From assembly GCA_027624175.1 (NCBI GenBank), contig JAQBXT010000002.1, positions 1-64,000 of the forward strand: DNA of 64,000 nt, written 5' to 3'. The translations under genes and the position numbers were made by a program. The DNA is from Pseudomonadota bacterium (GTDB lineage: Bacteria > Pseudomonadota > Gammaproteobacteria > Burkholderiales > SG8-39). Below, piece after piece: positions 36,001 through 43,289 of the stretch (position 1 is its first letter; every line of letters starts with the position of its first letter). The notes under the pieces are model-generated. The model was not told the origin of the DNA and did not search any database. It saw nothing but the letters and a program-made list of their open reading frames with translations.

Positions 36001-36166
36001 CGCTGTGGGACTGGGCGGGCACTCGCTCATCTGGGGGCCGATGGCGGCCTCCATCGTATGGGGCATCGGTTTTTCGACCGTGCTCACGCTATTCGCGATG
36101 CCGCTGCTCTACTGGGGGCTGATGCCGGAGCACCGGTCGCGGCGCGTCAATACTGCAATGGCTTGA
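33056..36166 (+). CDS. RND efflux transporter permease
   Basis: A 1036-residue inner-membrane proton-driven pump. It has the N-terminal helix (LANILFAVVLVMGTLSYLQMPREQDPEI), two large periplasmic loops, and a central helix block with GIPFSLAGGF and VIVLGMLVDDAVVVVEAI, where the paired aspartates of helix 4 relay protons. The C-terminal repeat includes FTGVVFGLLASGNPLSLYTMYGVIALTGIAVN. Substrate class cannot be told. The start overlaps the adaptor stop. Confidence 0.93.
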   Translation: MKFVELLLKNHPLANILFAVVLVMGTLSYLQMPREQDPEINFNWVSIVTALPGASAEDVEKRVTQPLEDAIKNVTDIRFVLSSSRENVSSILVRFRDISERVFDKRVNDLRREIQNKAQTELPAEVRDDPRVLEITTSNGFPTAQVLVGGIADDESLRRVSREVRTDLERLAGVDQVFALGLHDAELRVEFDPRRLAARSLTAADVADAVGAWFRDTFAGKARAGDAAWLVRVIGQDPSPDYLAGLTLAVPRTGTRISLEEVARVERARATPRHLASANGRPAVLLSVSKKPYTNTLGLVELISSYVADKNAVLAPLGLKLALTDDQTIPTRQAISVMESNALLGLTLVLAVCWVFLGTRVSALVAIGIPFSLAGGFAVLNAVGSTLNISVLLGVVIVLGMLVDDAVVVVEAIYYRVQRGQQVLAAALDALRETAAPITSSVLTTMAAFLPLMLLPGLVGKFMFVIPFVVTLTLAISLVEAFWMLPTHVVALQLDLTRPSRLQRLRHRFTRLLRVRYARALLVVMRWPKVFAALIVLTFAAALASVAGGLVRMEFFAFDPIRLFYVNVDMPASAPIETTLARVEQMERAVRARLRDGEARALTALAGIKFTDTEPLYGDAYGQLVVSLEPRGNDGREVGEIVAALRKDIESLPGPGKVSFLMMAGGPPVSRPVRVRVRNDDAAELRAAASAVLEIVRAVPGTRDVTDDDVPGRPELRLRLDPEAIRAGGLHPGLVARLLRLHVDGEIVTQMRDQGEKVEVRVRAAPRASGDVARLLDDPVALPTGKGATTLGSLVRSETGTGKGVIKHYNLRRAITVEADLDRERIDTVAANKAIRLAWEKVKGRYPSTSLDFSGELDDIQESLDAMPVLFLLGVGLIYLILAAQFRSYWQPAMILATVPLAFTGVVFGLLASGNPLSLYTMYGVIALTGIAVNSAIVLIDAANARRRARMSVLHAAVYAARRRVVPIIITSTTTIAGLFSLAVGLGGHSLIWGPMAASIVWGIGFSTVLTLFAMPLLYWGLMPEHRSRRVNTAMA

Positions 36167-36236
36167 ATGAGTTGCCGGCACGGACGAGACGCTTTGGTAA
36201 ACTAACCACCCCTTCGCACACCGCTCCCAAAACATC

Positions 36237-36902
36237 GTGAATTTCGAGCTAGCACGCAGCAACATGGTCGAGCAGCAGATCCGCCCCTGGGATGTGCTCG
36301 ATCAGGATGTGCTGGACCTGCTCTACGTGGTGCCGCGTGAGGCGTTCGTGCCGCCCGCCTGCCGGGCACTCGCCTTCGTGGACATGGAACTCCCGCTCGA
36401 ACCCGGCGACGCCGCGGGCGAGCGCATGTGGGCCCCGAAGATGGAAGCGCGCGTGCTGCAGGAACTCGCAGTACGCAAATCCGACCGGGTGCTGGAGGTA
36501 GGCACCGGCAGTGGCTATCTCACGGCGCTGCTTGCGCACCGCGCAGCCCAGGTGGTCTCGGTCGAATGCAAGCCGGCGCTGGCCGCGTTCGGCCGCGCAA
36601 ACCTCGAACGGCACGGCGTCGAGAACGTCACCCTCGAAATTGGCGACGCGGCGCGTGACTGGCCGGGGGGCGCCACCTGGGACGTCATCGTGCTGACCGG
36701 CTCGGTGCCGGTCGTCCCGCAGGCACTCCTCGCGCGACTCGCCCCGGGCGGGCGACTGTTCGCCGTGCTGGGTGCCCCCCCCATCATGACCGCAAGACTG
36801 TGGGTGGCTGCCGATCAGGGCGCGGTCCATGACAGCCCGCTTTTCGATACGCTGATCGCGCCGCTCGCCAACTGCGAGCGGCCGAGCGGCTTCCGGTTCT
36901 GA
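36237..36902 (+). CDS. pcm: Protein-L-isoaspartate O-methyltransferase
   Basis: A 221-residue SAM-dependent repair methyltransferase for damaged aspartyl residues. It has ARSNMVEQQIRPW at the start, the SAM motif VLEVGTGSGYLTALLA and a late APGGRLFAVLG strand. The GTG at 36237 is used. The order pcm–rhodanese–tolC–waaA is common in betaproteobacteria. Confidence 0.9.
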   Translation: MNFELARSNMVEQQIRPWDVLDQDVLDLLYVVPREAFVPPACRALAFVDMELPLEPGDAAGERMWAPKMEARVLQELAVRKSDRVLEVGTGSGYLTALLAHRAAQVVSVECKPALAAFGRANLERHGVENVTLEIGDAARDWPGGATWDVIVLTGSVPVVPQALLARLAPGGRLFAVLGAPPIMTARLWVAADQGAVHDSPLFDTLIAPLANCERPSGFRF

Positions 36903-36908
36903 GCGCGC

Positions 36909-37232
36909 ATGGAACGCCTGAATGCGCCGCAACTGGCTGCCTGGCTCCAGGACGCGAATCGTCCGCGACCGCAGTTGGTCGATGTGCGCGAAGCCTGGGA
37001 GTTGCAGACCTGCCGCATCGATGAGAGCGTGCACCTGCCGCTTCAGGAAATGCCGACGCGCATGAGCGAACTCGACGCCGCGCGCGACATCGTGCTTATT
37101 TGTCATCATGGGGCGCGCAGCCTGCACGCGGCCCTGTTTCTAGAACGCCAGGGATTCGGTTCTGTCTGGAACCTGGACGGGGGCGTTGACGGCTGGGCGC
37201 GCTCGGTCGATCCTGCCATGCCTGTTTACTGA
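36909..37232 (+). CDS. Small rhodanese-domain protein
   Basis: A 107-residue single rhodanese domain: LVDVREAWELQTCRI, the active-site loop CHHGARS with its cysteine present, and NLDGGVDGWA near the C-terminus. It sits six bases after pcm and 16 bases before tolC, so it is likely co-transcribed with both. Specific sulfur acceptor unknown. Confidence 0.88.
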   Translation: MERLNAPQLAAWLQDANRPRPQLVDVREAWELQTCRIDESVHLPLQEMPTRMSELDAARDIVLICHHGARSLHAALFLERQGFGSVWNLDGGVDGWARSVDPAMPVY

Positions 37233-37248
37233 CGAAGCGACTCACACC

Positions 37249-38589
37249 ATGAACGCCTTATCCGCATTTCGCGCCGGCCTCGTCCTGCTGCTTTCGCTGG
37301 GCACCGCGGGCGCCTACGCCCAGAACGTCGCGCAGGTCTTTCGCGACGCGAAGGACAATGACGCGACCTATGCCGCCACGCGCTTCGCGCTCGAGGCCGG
37401 GCGCGAGAAGCTGCCGCAGGGGCGCGCGCTGATGCTGCCCTCGCTCAACCTCTCGGCCAATGTCACCGAGGGGCGTATCGAGTCGGACTCGCGCAATGTC
37501 GCGGTCTCGCCGAGCTTCGTGCGGCGCCCGGGATCCTATGGCTACACGCTGAGCTTCAGCCAGCCCCTGTACCGGCCGCAGAACGCGCTGGTCCGCGATC
37601 AGGCCGAATTCCAGGTGCGACAGTCCGAGGCGGTGTTCGGGCAGGCCGGGCAGGACCTGATCGTCCGCGTCGCCCAGGCCTACTTCGACATCCTTGCCTC
37701 GATCGACACGCTCGGCCTGGTGCGGGCGCAAAAGGCGGCCATCTCCGAGCAACTGGCGCAGGCAAAACGGAATTTCGAAGTGGGCACGGCCACCATTACC
37801 GACACGCACGAAGCGCAGGCGCGCTATGACCTGATTCTCGCGCAGGAAATCGCCGCGCAGAACGATCGCGAGAACAAGGAACGCGCGCTGCAGCAGATTA
37901 CCGGCAAGGAGTATCAGGCGCTCAAGCCGCTGCGTGTGGACGTGCAACTCTCCGGTCCGACGCCGGCGACCCTGCAGGCCTGGGTCGACCTCTCGAAGAA
38001 GCAGGGTTACCCGGTGCGCATTCAGGACGCGGTGTCCGCCATCGCAACCCTCGAAGCACAGCGCGCGCGCGCCGGGCACCGGCCGACACTGGATCTCGTC
38101 GCCTCGCACGGGCAGTCCGGCCAGAACGCATCGATCGTCTCGAGTGTTGGCTCGGACACCACCAGCAGTTCGATCTCGCTGCAGCTGGCCTTGCCGCTGT
38201 ACCAGGGGGGCGCGATCAATTCGGGTGAACGAGAAGCGGCCGCCAACGCACAGAAATCGAAGCAGGATCTCGAAGCCGCACGGCGTGCGGCAGCGCTCTC
38301 GGCGCAGCAGTCCTACCTCGCCGTGATCAACGGCATCGCCCAGGTGAAGGCACTGGAGCAGGCGCTGGTGTCCTCGCAAAGCGCGCTCGATTCGAACAAG
38401 CTCGGCTACGAGGTCGGTGTGCGCATCAACATCGACGTGCTGAACGCGCAACAGCAGCTGTTTTCCACGCGACGCGATCTCGCGCTCGCGCGCTACAACA
38501 CGATCACCAACCACCTCAAGCTGAAGGCCGCCGCCGGCAGCCTGCGCGAGGAAGACCTCGAAGAGGTCAACCGGGCGCTGGCGCCATGA
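37249..38589 (+). CDS. tolC: TolC family outer-membrane channel protein
   Basis: A 446-residue outer-membrane efflux channel with a signal peptide (LVLLLSLGTAGAYA). The two structural repeats each include a beta-strand segment (GYTLSFSQPLYRPQNA and ISLQLALPLYQGGAINS) and long helices (VRVAQAYFDILAS and AAALSAQQSYLAVIN). The ATG at 37249 gives the signal peptide its proper N-terminus. It is the probable outer-membrane partner of the RND pair at 32–36 kb. Confidence 0.92.
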   Translation: MNALSAFRAGLVLLLSLGTAGAYAQNVAQVFRDAKDNDATYAATRFALEAGREKLPQGRALMLPSLNLSANVTEGRIESDSRNVAVSPSFVRRPGSYGYTLSFSQPLYRPQNALVRDQAEFQVRQSEAVFGQAGQDLIVRVAQAYFDILASIDTLGLVRAQKAAISEQLAQAKRNFEVGTATITDTHEAQARYDLILAQEIAAQNDRENKERALQQITGKEYQALKPLRVDVQLSGPTPATLQAWVDLSKKQGYPVRIQDAVSAIATLEAQRARAGHRPTLDLVASHGQSGQNASIVSSVGSDTTSSSISLQLALPLYQGGAINSGEREAAANAQKSKQDLEAARRAAALSAQQSYLAVINGIAQVKALEQALVSSQSALDSNKLGYEVGVRINIDVLNAQQQLFSTRRDLALARYNTITNHLKLKAAAGSLREEDLEEVNRALAP

Positions 38590-38618
38590 GTACAGGGGCG
38601 CCGTAGGCTCCCCCGTAC
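38590..38618. terminator. Hairpin between convergent tolC and waaA
   Basis: An 11-pair stem with two mismatches (GTAC-GGGG-GCC / GGC-CCCC-GTAC) and a three-base loop begins right after the tolC stop. It could end transcription from both sides, although no T-run follows in either direction. Confidence 0.4.
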
Positions 38619-38631
38619 CCCCTGGTCGCCC

Positions 38632-39879
38632 TTAATTGGGCAGCAACGATCTACAGACGGCGAGGTGGCGCTCCGCCGCCCCTCGGTGCTGGGCGCACAG
38701 GCGCTTGCCGGCGATCCCCATGTGCGCGCAGCGCCCGGGGTCTTCCAGCAATTCGCGTGCGGCGCGCACCGCCGCCTTCGTGTCGCTTGATTGCAATGCC
38801 GCCCCGGCTTCGACTGCCAACCGGGTCACATCGGCGAAATTGAACATGTGCGGGCCGGTGACGACCGGGATTCCTGCAGCACAGGCCTCGATCAGGTTTT
38901 GCCCGCCCAGCGGCTCGAAGCTGCCGCCGATCACGGCCACGTCGCACATTGCGTAATAAAAAGCCATCTCGCCCATGGTGTCTCCGAGATACAGGCGCCG
39001 GCCCTGGTGCGGCGCCTCGCCCAGGCTGCGCCGCGCGAGCGTGAACCCCATGCGGGCGGCGAGCGCCGCCACCTCCTCGAAGCGCCGCGGGTGCCGCGGC
39101 ACCAGCACGATCAGCGCGCCGTCGTCCTGCGCCCCCAGCTCACCGAGCAGCCGCTCTTCCTCGCCCTCGCGCGTGCTCGCGAGGAGCAGCACCTTGCGGT
39201 GGCGCAAGGCGGCGCGAAACGCCTTGCCCTCTTCGGCCTTCGCTGCATCTGGTTCGATGTCGAACTTGAGATTGCCCGTGACGGCCACGTTGGGCGCACC
39301 CAGACGACTCAGCCGCCGCGCATCCGACGCGCCCTGGGCGCACACCGCCGCCAGGCCGGCGAACGCGGGGCGCGACAGCCAGGACAAGCGCTGGTAGGCC
39401 TGCACCGATTTACGCGACATGCGCGCATTGGCGAGCATCACCGGGACGCCGTGCGCCGCGCAGGCGCGCATCAGGTTCGGCCAGATCTCGGTTTCCACCA
39501 GCACGCCGAACTTCGGCCGGTAGTGCTCGAGGAAGCGCCGCACCGCACCCGGGTAGTCGTAGGGCAGGTAAGCCTGCAGCACCGACTCGCCGAACACCTG
39601 CTTCACCGTGTCGCGGCCCGCCGCCGTGAGGCAGGTCACGAGCACATCGTGGTCCGGATACTCGCGCTGCAATCCCCGCACCAGCGGCGCGCAGGCGCGC
39701 ACTTCGCCCACCGACACCGCATGCAGCCACAGAAGCCTGGACTTGGGATCGAGGATGGCGTAGCCGAAGCGCTCTGCGATCGCGTCGCGGTAGCCCGGCT
39801 CGCGCCGGCCGCGCCACCACAAGCGCAGCAAGATCCAGGGCAATGCCGCGTAGAGCAGCCAGGTGTAGAGCGTCCTCAA
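38632..39879 (-). CDS. waaA: 3-deoxy-D-manno-octulosonic acid transferase
   Basis: A 415-residue membrane-associated GT30 enzyme adding Kdo to lipid A. It has an N-terminal hydrophobic anchor, then RGRREPGYRDAIAERFG, LLWLHAVSVGEVRA, the acceptor-site VETEIWPNLM and GGSFEPLGGQNLIEACA near the C-terminus. The start is a TTG at 39879; an in-frame TAG three codons upstream leaves no earlier option. A TATCAT -10-like box ends about ten bases before this TTG. Confidence 0.93.
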   Translation of the reverse strand: MRTLYTWLLYAALPWILLRLWWRGRREPGYRDAIAERFGYAILDPKSRLLWLHAVSVGEVRACAPLVRGLQREYPDHDVLVTCLTAAGRDTVKQVFGESVLQAYLPYDYPGAVRRFLEHYRPKFGVLVETEIWPNLMRACAAHGVPVMLANARMSRKSVQAYQRLSWLSRPAFAGLAAVCAQGASDARRLSRLGAPNVAVTGNLKFDIEPDAAKAEEGKAFRAALRHRKVLLLASTREGEEERLLGELGAQDDGALIVLVPRHPRRFEEVAALAARMGFTLARRSLGEAPHQGRRLYLGDTMGEMAFYYAMCDVAVIGGSFEPLGGQNLIEACAAGIPVVTGPHMFNFADVTRLAVEAGAALQSSDTKAAVRAARELLEDPGRCAHMGIAGKRLCAQHRGAAERHLAVCRSLLPN

Positions 39880-39918
39880 GGTGCCCTATGATAAGAGAAA
39901 CCGATCCAGTTCCCGACG

Positions 39919-40026
39919 ATGCGCGTGCTCCTCATAGGTTGCGCCAGTGTTATCGGCATACATTGCGCGCCGCGCCTGCTCGCGCGCTTCGCTGCGTGGT
40001 TAAAATCGTACCGAAGTGACGCTTGA
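39919..40026 (+). pseudogene. Decayed NAD-sugar epimerase N-terminus
   Basis: A 35-codon reading frame beginning MRVLLIGCASVIGIHCAPRL resembles the first beta-alpha unit of extended SDR epimerases (MRVLVTGAAGFIGSHLxxRLLAR), but the glycine motif is damaged and a stop comes soon after. Read as a relic, not a gene. Part of a 526-base stretch (39880–40405) without an intact gene, which also holds a strong hairpin and a gmd fragment. Confidence 0.45.
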
Positions 40027-40031
40027 ACCGG

Positions 40032-40068
40032 CCTTGAAAGATAGAAGGCGCCCTTCTGATCTTCAAGG
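40032..40068. repeat. Long near-perfect inverted repeat (hairpin)
   Basis: CCTTGAA-A-GAT-AGAAGG, loop CGC, CCTTCT-G-ATC-TTCAAGG: a 16-pair stem with two single-base bulges. There is no T-run, so it is not a classic terminator. It lies between two pseudogene fragments and may be a mobile-element or repeat relic. Confidence 0.5.
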
Positions 40069-40184
40069 CTGCTTGGGGTGACGCGCAGGGCCCGGACTGG
40101 CCCACCTTACGAGGACGGGCCGCCAGAAGACGAATCGCGGCGATCATTCGACGGCTCCAGCGACTCCGCGGCACGCGGACGGCA

Positions 40185-40340
40185 GCCCAGGCGCTCGCGG
40201 AGGCGCGCGGCGGCCGCGTCGACGAACTCGCGCACGCTGTGCCACACGCCGGTCGCGATCACGAAGTCGGCGGGCCGATTCTGCTGCAGGATGCGCCACA
40301 TCGCCTCGACGTAGTCGCGCGCGTGGCCCCAGTCGCCATT
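40185..40340 (-). pseudogene. GDP-mannose 4,6-dehydratase fragment
   Basis: The minus strand encodes about 50 residues ([37 protein letters not shown]) aligning to the middle of Gmd, flanked by unrelated codons on both sides. The intact gmd is at 45.7 kb. A 35-base run (40302–40336) is identical between the two. The reading frame extends open from 40403 to 40107 but makes no full protein. Confidence 0.75.
40302..40336. repeat. Direct repeat copy 1 (gmd segment)
   Basis: Thirty-five bases identical to 46064–46098, in the same orientation, inside the gmd fragment. It could support recombination that deletes or duplicates the 5.7 kb between the copies. Confidence 0.8.
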
Positions 40341-40405
40341 CTGGTCGGAGCCCCATTTGTCGGATCGGGACCGCGCTACAATGCCGCAGCTAAAAGGAGA
40401 CAACA

Positions 40406-40642
40406 GTGGCCACCGTTAGCGTTCGTATTCCCGAATCGCTTCTCAGGCGCGCCCAGGCCGCCACCGGGCAGCGTGACGCCGGGGCGGCAGTGCGCCGGGC
40501 GCTGGAGATCGCCACGCATGACTACGAGTTGAACGCGGCCGCGCGCCGCACGCTGGACTTGTCGCGCCGCGAGGAGCGCGAAGGCAAGGTCCGCCGCTTC
40601 AAGACCGCACGGGATGCCGTCGCGTACCTCAAGCGGCTGTGA
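40406..40642 (+). CDS. Antitoxin of a type II toxin–antitoxin pair
   Basis: A 78-residue protein that starts with a ribbon-helix-helix-like segment ([19 protein letters not shown]) and ends in a basic helical tail ([25 protein letters not shown]) suited to wrapping a toxin. The GTG at 40406 has AGGAG eight bases before it and a TACAAT -10-like box at 40377–40382. Its stop overlaps the toxin start (GTGA). It should bind and neutralise the toxin and repress the pair. Confidence 0.75.
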   Translation: MATVSVRIPESLLRRAQAATGQRDAGAAVRRALEIATHDYELNAAARRTLDLSRREEREGKVRRFKTARDAVAYLKRL

Positions 40643-40935
40643 AGGAGATCGTTTTCACGCGGCGTTTCGAACGAGATTTCCGCCGTCTGAAGCGAAAAGT
40701 CCCCCGGCACGTTCTAGATTACGAGACGCTCGAATACGTTTTCGCATTGCTTCAGGCTGGCAAGCCGTTGCCCGAGGCTTTCAGAGAACATTCTCTCGAA
40801 CGCGATTTCGCCGGATTCACCGAATGCCATATGGATGCGGACTGGCTCCTGATCTACCGCGTCCTGCGCCATCGAATCGTGCTTCACCGGACCGGAACGC
40901 ATCGCGATTTGTTCAAGTCCCGGAGAAGGCGCTAG
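40639..40935 (+). CDS. YafQ/RelE-family mRNA interferase toxin
   Basis: A 98-residue small basic protein matching the YafQ family: RRFERDFRRLKRK near the start, GKPLPEAFREHSLERDFAGFTECHMDADWLLIYRV in the middle and RTGTHRDLF at the end. The His/Asp/His residues used by YafQ for ribosome-dependent mRNA cleavage appear kept (EHSL, HMDADW, THRDLF). It is translationally coupled to the antitoxin. Confidence 0.85.
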   Translation: MKEIVFTRRFERDFRRLKRKVPRHVLDYETLEYVFALLQAGKPLPEAFREHSLERDFAGFTECHMDADWLLIYRVLRHRIVLHRTGTHRDLFKSRRRR

Positions 40936-41027
40936 CCGTCAACCTGGCGCGGCGGCTGCGGCGGGCCGAACCGAACGTCAGCCGCACGCTGGGCGAACTC
41001 GCCGCCGCGGGCAAACGCTCGCCCTAG
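40929..41027 (+). pseudogene. Helix-turn-helix regulator fragment
   Basis: Just after the toxin another frame reads [27 protein letters not shown], then stops. It looks like the recognition-helix region of an ArsR/MarR-like HTH (xxRAEPNVSRTLxxLxxAG). No start or full domain is present. Its stop overlaps that of the next minus-strand gene (CTAG). Confidence 0.3.
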
Positions 41028-42037
41028 CCGGAACTCCTTTCGGGGAGCGCCGGGGCATACTCCGGCACCCAGGCACGCAGGCGCTCGCGCACCGCCTCGG
41101 CGCCGGGATTTTTCTCCGCGGCGATCCAGGCCAGCACCTCCTCGAGCAACGCGCCGTCCGCGTTTGCGTGTGCGCGCGCCACGCGCAGCTTGGGATGCGG
41201 GGTGGGCAGTGTGTGCTCGGCGTCGGCGAGCAGCTCCTCGAACAGCTTCTCGCCCGGGCGCAGCCCGGTGTACTCGATGCGGATGTCGTTCTCGGACAAG
41301 CCCGAGAGCCGGATCAACTGGCGCGCGAGATCCGCGATGCGCACCGGTTCGCCCATCTCGAGCACGTAGATCTCGCCGCCCGCGCCCATCAGCGCCGCCT
41401 GCAGCACGAGCTGCGTGGCCTCGGGGATGGACATGAAGTAACGCTGGACCTCGCGATGCGTCACCGTGACCGGGCCGCCGCGCGCGATCTGCTCGCGAAA
41501 ACGCGGGATCACGCTGCCGGTGGAGCCGAGCACGTTGCCGAAGCGCACCGTCACGAATTGCGTGCCGCCGGTACCCTGCAAGGCCTGGCAGGCGAGTTCC
41601 GCCAGCCGCTTGGAGGCGCCCATGACGTTGGTGGGATTCACCGCCTTGTCGGTAGAGACCAGCACGAACTTGCGCGCGCCCGCGGCCTGCGCCGGGCGCA
41701 GGAGCACCGCATCGAGACCTTCCAATCGCAGCAAAGCCTGCTCCGCGGCGGACTTGCTGCGGCCGTAGGCGTCGTCCGGATGCGCGGCCTTGATCGAGCT
41801 GAGGTAGACAAAGCGCCGCGCGCCCGACTCGAGCGCGGCCTTGGCCCGCGCGATCGTGCCTTCGACGTTGACGGGGTGCAGGTCCGCGGCGCTCGCCGAC
41901 GTGTGCGCGATGTTCGCGAGATGCACGACTGCGTCGCAGCCTTGCACCGACGCGCGCAGTTCATGCCCGGCCGCGGCGAGCGTGGGACACAGATGGCTGC
42001 CGATGAAGCCGGAGGCGCCGGTGACATGAATGCGCAT
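41024..42037 (-). CDS. Chimeric nucleotide-sugar epimerase/CapD-type dehydratase
   Basis: A 337-residue frame made of two parts. Residues 1–117 are an extended-SDR epimerase N-half with [28 protein letters not shown] and the YGRSK catalytic pair. From about 119 it is the C-half of a CapD/WbpM-type sugar 4,6-dehydratase ([51 protein letters not shown]). The two catalytic strands (VYLSSIK and VLVSTDK) occupy the same place in the fold, so the join repeats it. Other contractions (RASV directly to QGCDAV) remove most of beta-2/alpha-2. The frame stays open throughout. Probably a relic, possibly expressed; activity is doubtful. ATG at 42037 chosen at the start of the SDR motif. Confidence 0.6.
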   Translation of the reverse strand: MRIHVTGASGFIGSHLCPTLAAAGHELRASVQGCDAVVHLANIAHTSASAADLHPVNVEGTIARAKAALESGARRFVYLSSIKAAHPDDAYGRSKSAAEQALLRLEGLDAVLLRPAQAAGARKFVLVSTDKAVNPTNVMGASKRLAELACQALQGTGGTQFVTVRFGNVLGSTGSVIPRFREQIARGGPVTVTHREVQRYFMSIPEATQLVLQAALMGAGGEIYVLEMGEPVRIADLARQLIRLSGLSENDIRIEYTGLRPGEKLFEELLADAEHTLPTPHPKLRVARAHANADGALLEEVLAWIAAEKNPGAEAVRERLRAWVPEYAPALPERSSG

Positions 42038-42081
42038 CGGGGCCGATACTACCGCCAGGACGGGCACCTCTCTCTTCAGGC

Positions 42082-42114
42082 TTGCAAATTAGATACGTCG
42101 CTTCTAATATGCAA
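42082..42114. promoter_or_regulatory. AT-rich inverted repeat at the DUF4143 gene start
   Basis: TTGCAAATTAGA (42082–42093) and TCTAATATGCAA (42103–42114) pair at 11 of 12 positions across nine bases. The dyad ends four bases before the chosen start and resembles an operator for a dimeric repressor, possibly acting on both divergent genes. Confidence 0.5.
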
Positions 42115-42117
42115 GGC

Positions 42118-43272
42118 ATGTATGAACGCCTCTGCGCCGCCCGCCTGCTCGAACTGGCGCGGCGTTTCCCCGCGGTCGCCATCCTGGGCGCGCGCCAGGT
42201 CGGCAAGACCACGCTGGCGCGCAAGGTGTTCGGCGGCCTGCGCTACCTGGACCTCGAGGATCCCCGCACGGCGCAGCGCTTCCGCGACGATGCGCGGCTC
42301 GCGCTCGATGCGCTGCCGGACGGCGCGATCCTCGACGAGGCGCAAGCCGTCCCCGAGCTGTTCGCCGCGCTACGCGGCACCATAGACGCCGAGCGCCGCC
42401 GCACCGGCCGCTTCATCGTGCTTGGCTCCGCACAGCCGGCCCTGGTTCGGGGAATCTCGGAGTCGCTCGGCGGCCGCGTCGCGGTGGTCGAACTCGACCC
42501 CCTCTCGGCCTGCGAGGCTGCGACCGGGGAGCATGCGGCCGGCTGGCGCGCGCTCTGGCTGAAGGGCGGGTTTCCCGACGCGCTCGGCGGCGATTTCCGG
42601 GAATGGTGGGAAGCCTACCTGCGCACCCTGCTGGAGCGCGACCTGCCCCAGTACGGGGTTGCCGCCGATCCGCTGTTCATGCGGCGTCTGCTGACCATGC
42701 TCGCGCACCAGCACGGCGGACTGTTCAACGCTTCGGCGCTGGGCGCCTCGCTCGGCGTCTCCTATCACACCGTGCAGCGACAGGTGGACGTGCTGGAGTC
42801 GGTGTTCCTCGCACGACGCCTGCCGCCATACTTCCGCAACGTCGGCAAGCGGCTCACCAAGGCGCCGAAGCTGTTCCTGCGCGACACCGGATTGCTGCAC
42901 CATCTCCTCAATATCGGCTCGGCCGAGGACCTGGACGCACATCCCGCGCGCGGCGCGAGCTGGGAGGGATTCGTCGCCGAGGATATCCTGCGGCGCGAGC
43001 GCGTCGCTCGTCCCGGCTCGCAGGGCTGCTTCTGGCGCACCTTGGCCGGCGCCGAGATCGACCTGCTGCTCGACCGCGGCGATGCGCGCGTCGCCATCGA
43101 GATCAAGGCGGGCCGCGGCGACGCGCCGCGCACGGTGCGTGCCCTGCGCGAGGCGCTGCCGGACGTGCGGGCGGAACGCGCCTGGATCGTCGACCAGGCA
43201 CCGGGCACGGAACTGCTCGCGCCCCGCATCGCGCGGATCGGGTTCGCAGAGGCGAGCGGCGGAACGCCGTGA
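42118..43272 (+). CDS. AAA ATPase with DUF4143 domain
   Basis: A 384-residue protein with an N-terminal ATPase (Walker A GARQVGKTT at about 24–32, Walker B ILDEAQ, arginine/serine sensor IVLGSAQP) and a C-terminal DUF4143 region: winged-helix-like SLGVSYHTVQRQVDVLE, then a PD-(D/E)xK-like core GAEIDLLL...VAIEIKAG. The family is widespread near mobile regions and its role is not settled. The ATG at 42118 (MYERLCAARLL) fits family N-termini; 42109 is an alternative. It lies in the polysaccharide locus without evident functional link and its stop overlaps an in-frame GTG of manC. Confidence 0.85.
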   Translation: MYERLCAARLLELARRFPAVAILGARQVGKTTLARKVFGGLRYLDLEDPRTAQRFRDDARLALDALPDGAILDEAQAVPELFAALRGTIDAERRRTGRFIVLGSAQPALVRGISESLGGRVAVVELDPLSACEAATGEHAAGWRALWLKGGFPDALGGDFREWWEAYLRTLLERDLPQYGVAADPLFMRRLLTMLAHQHGGLFNASALGASLGVSYHTVQRQVDVLESVFLARRLPPYFRNVGKRLTKAPKLFLRDTGLLHHLLNIGSAEDLDAHPARGASWEGFVAEDILRRERVARPGSQGCFWRTLAGAEIDLLLDRGDARVAIEIKAGRGDAPRTVRALREALPDVRAERAWIVDQAPGTELLAPRIARIGFAEASGGTP

Positions 43273-43289
43273 CACGGGATGCCAGGCAC

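Noticed and set aside
32945..36022. 1025-codon minus-strand frame opposite the RND pump
   Set aside because: Composition is His/Arg/Asp-rich shadow translation of the pump gene with no recognisable domain.
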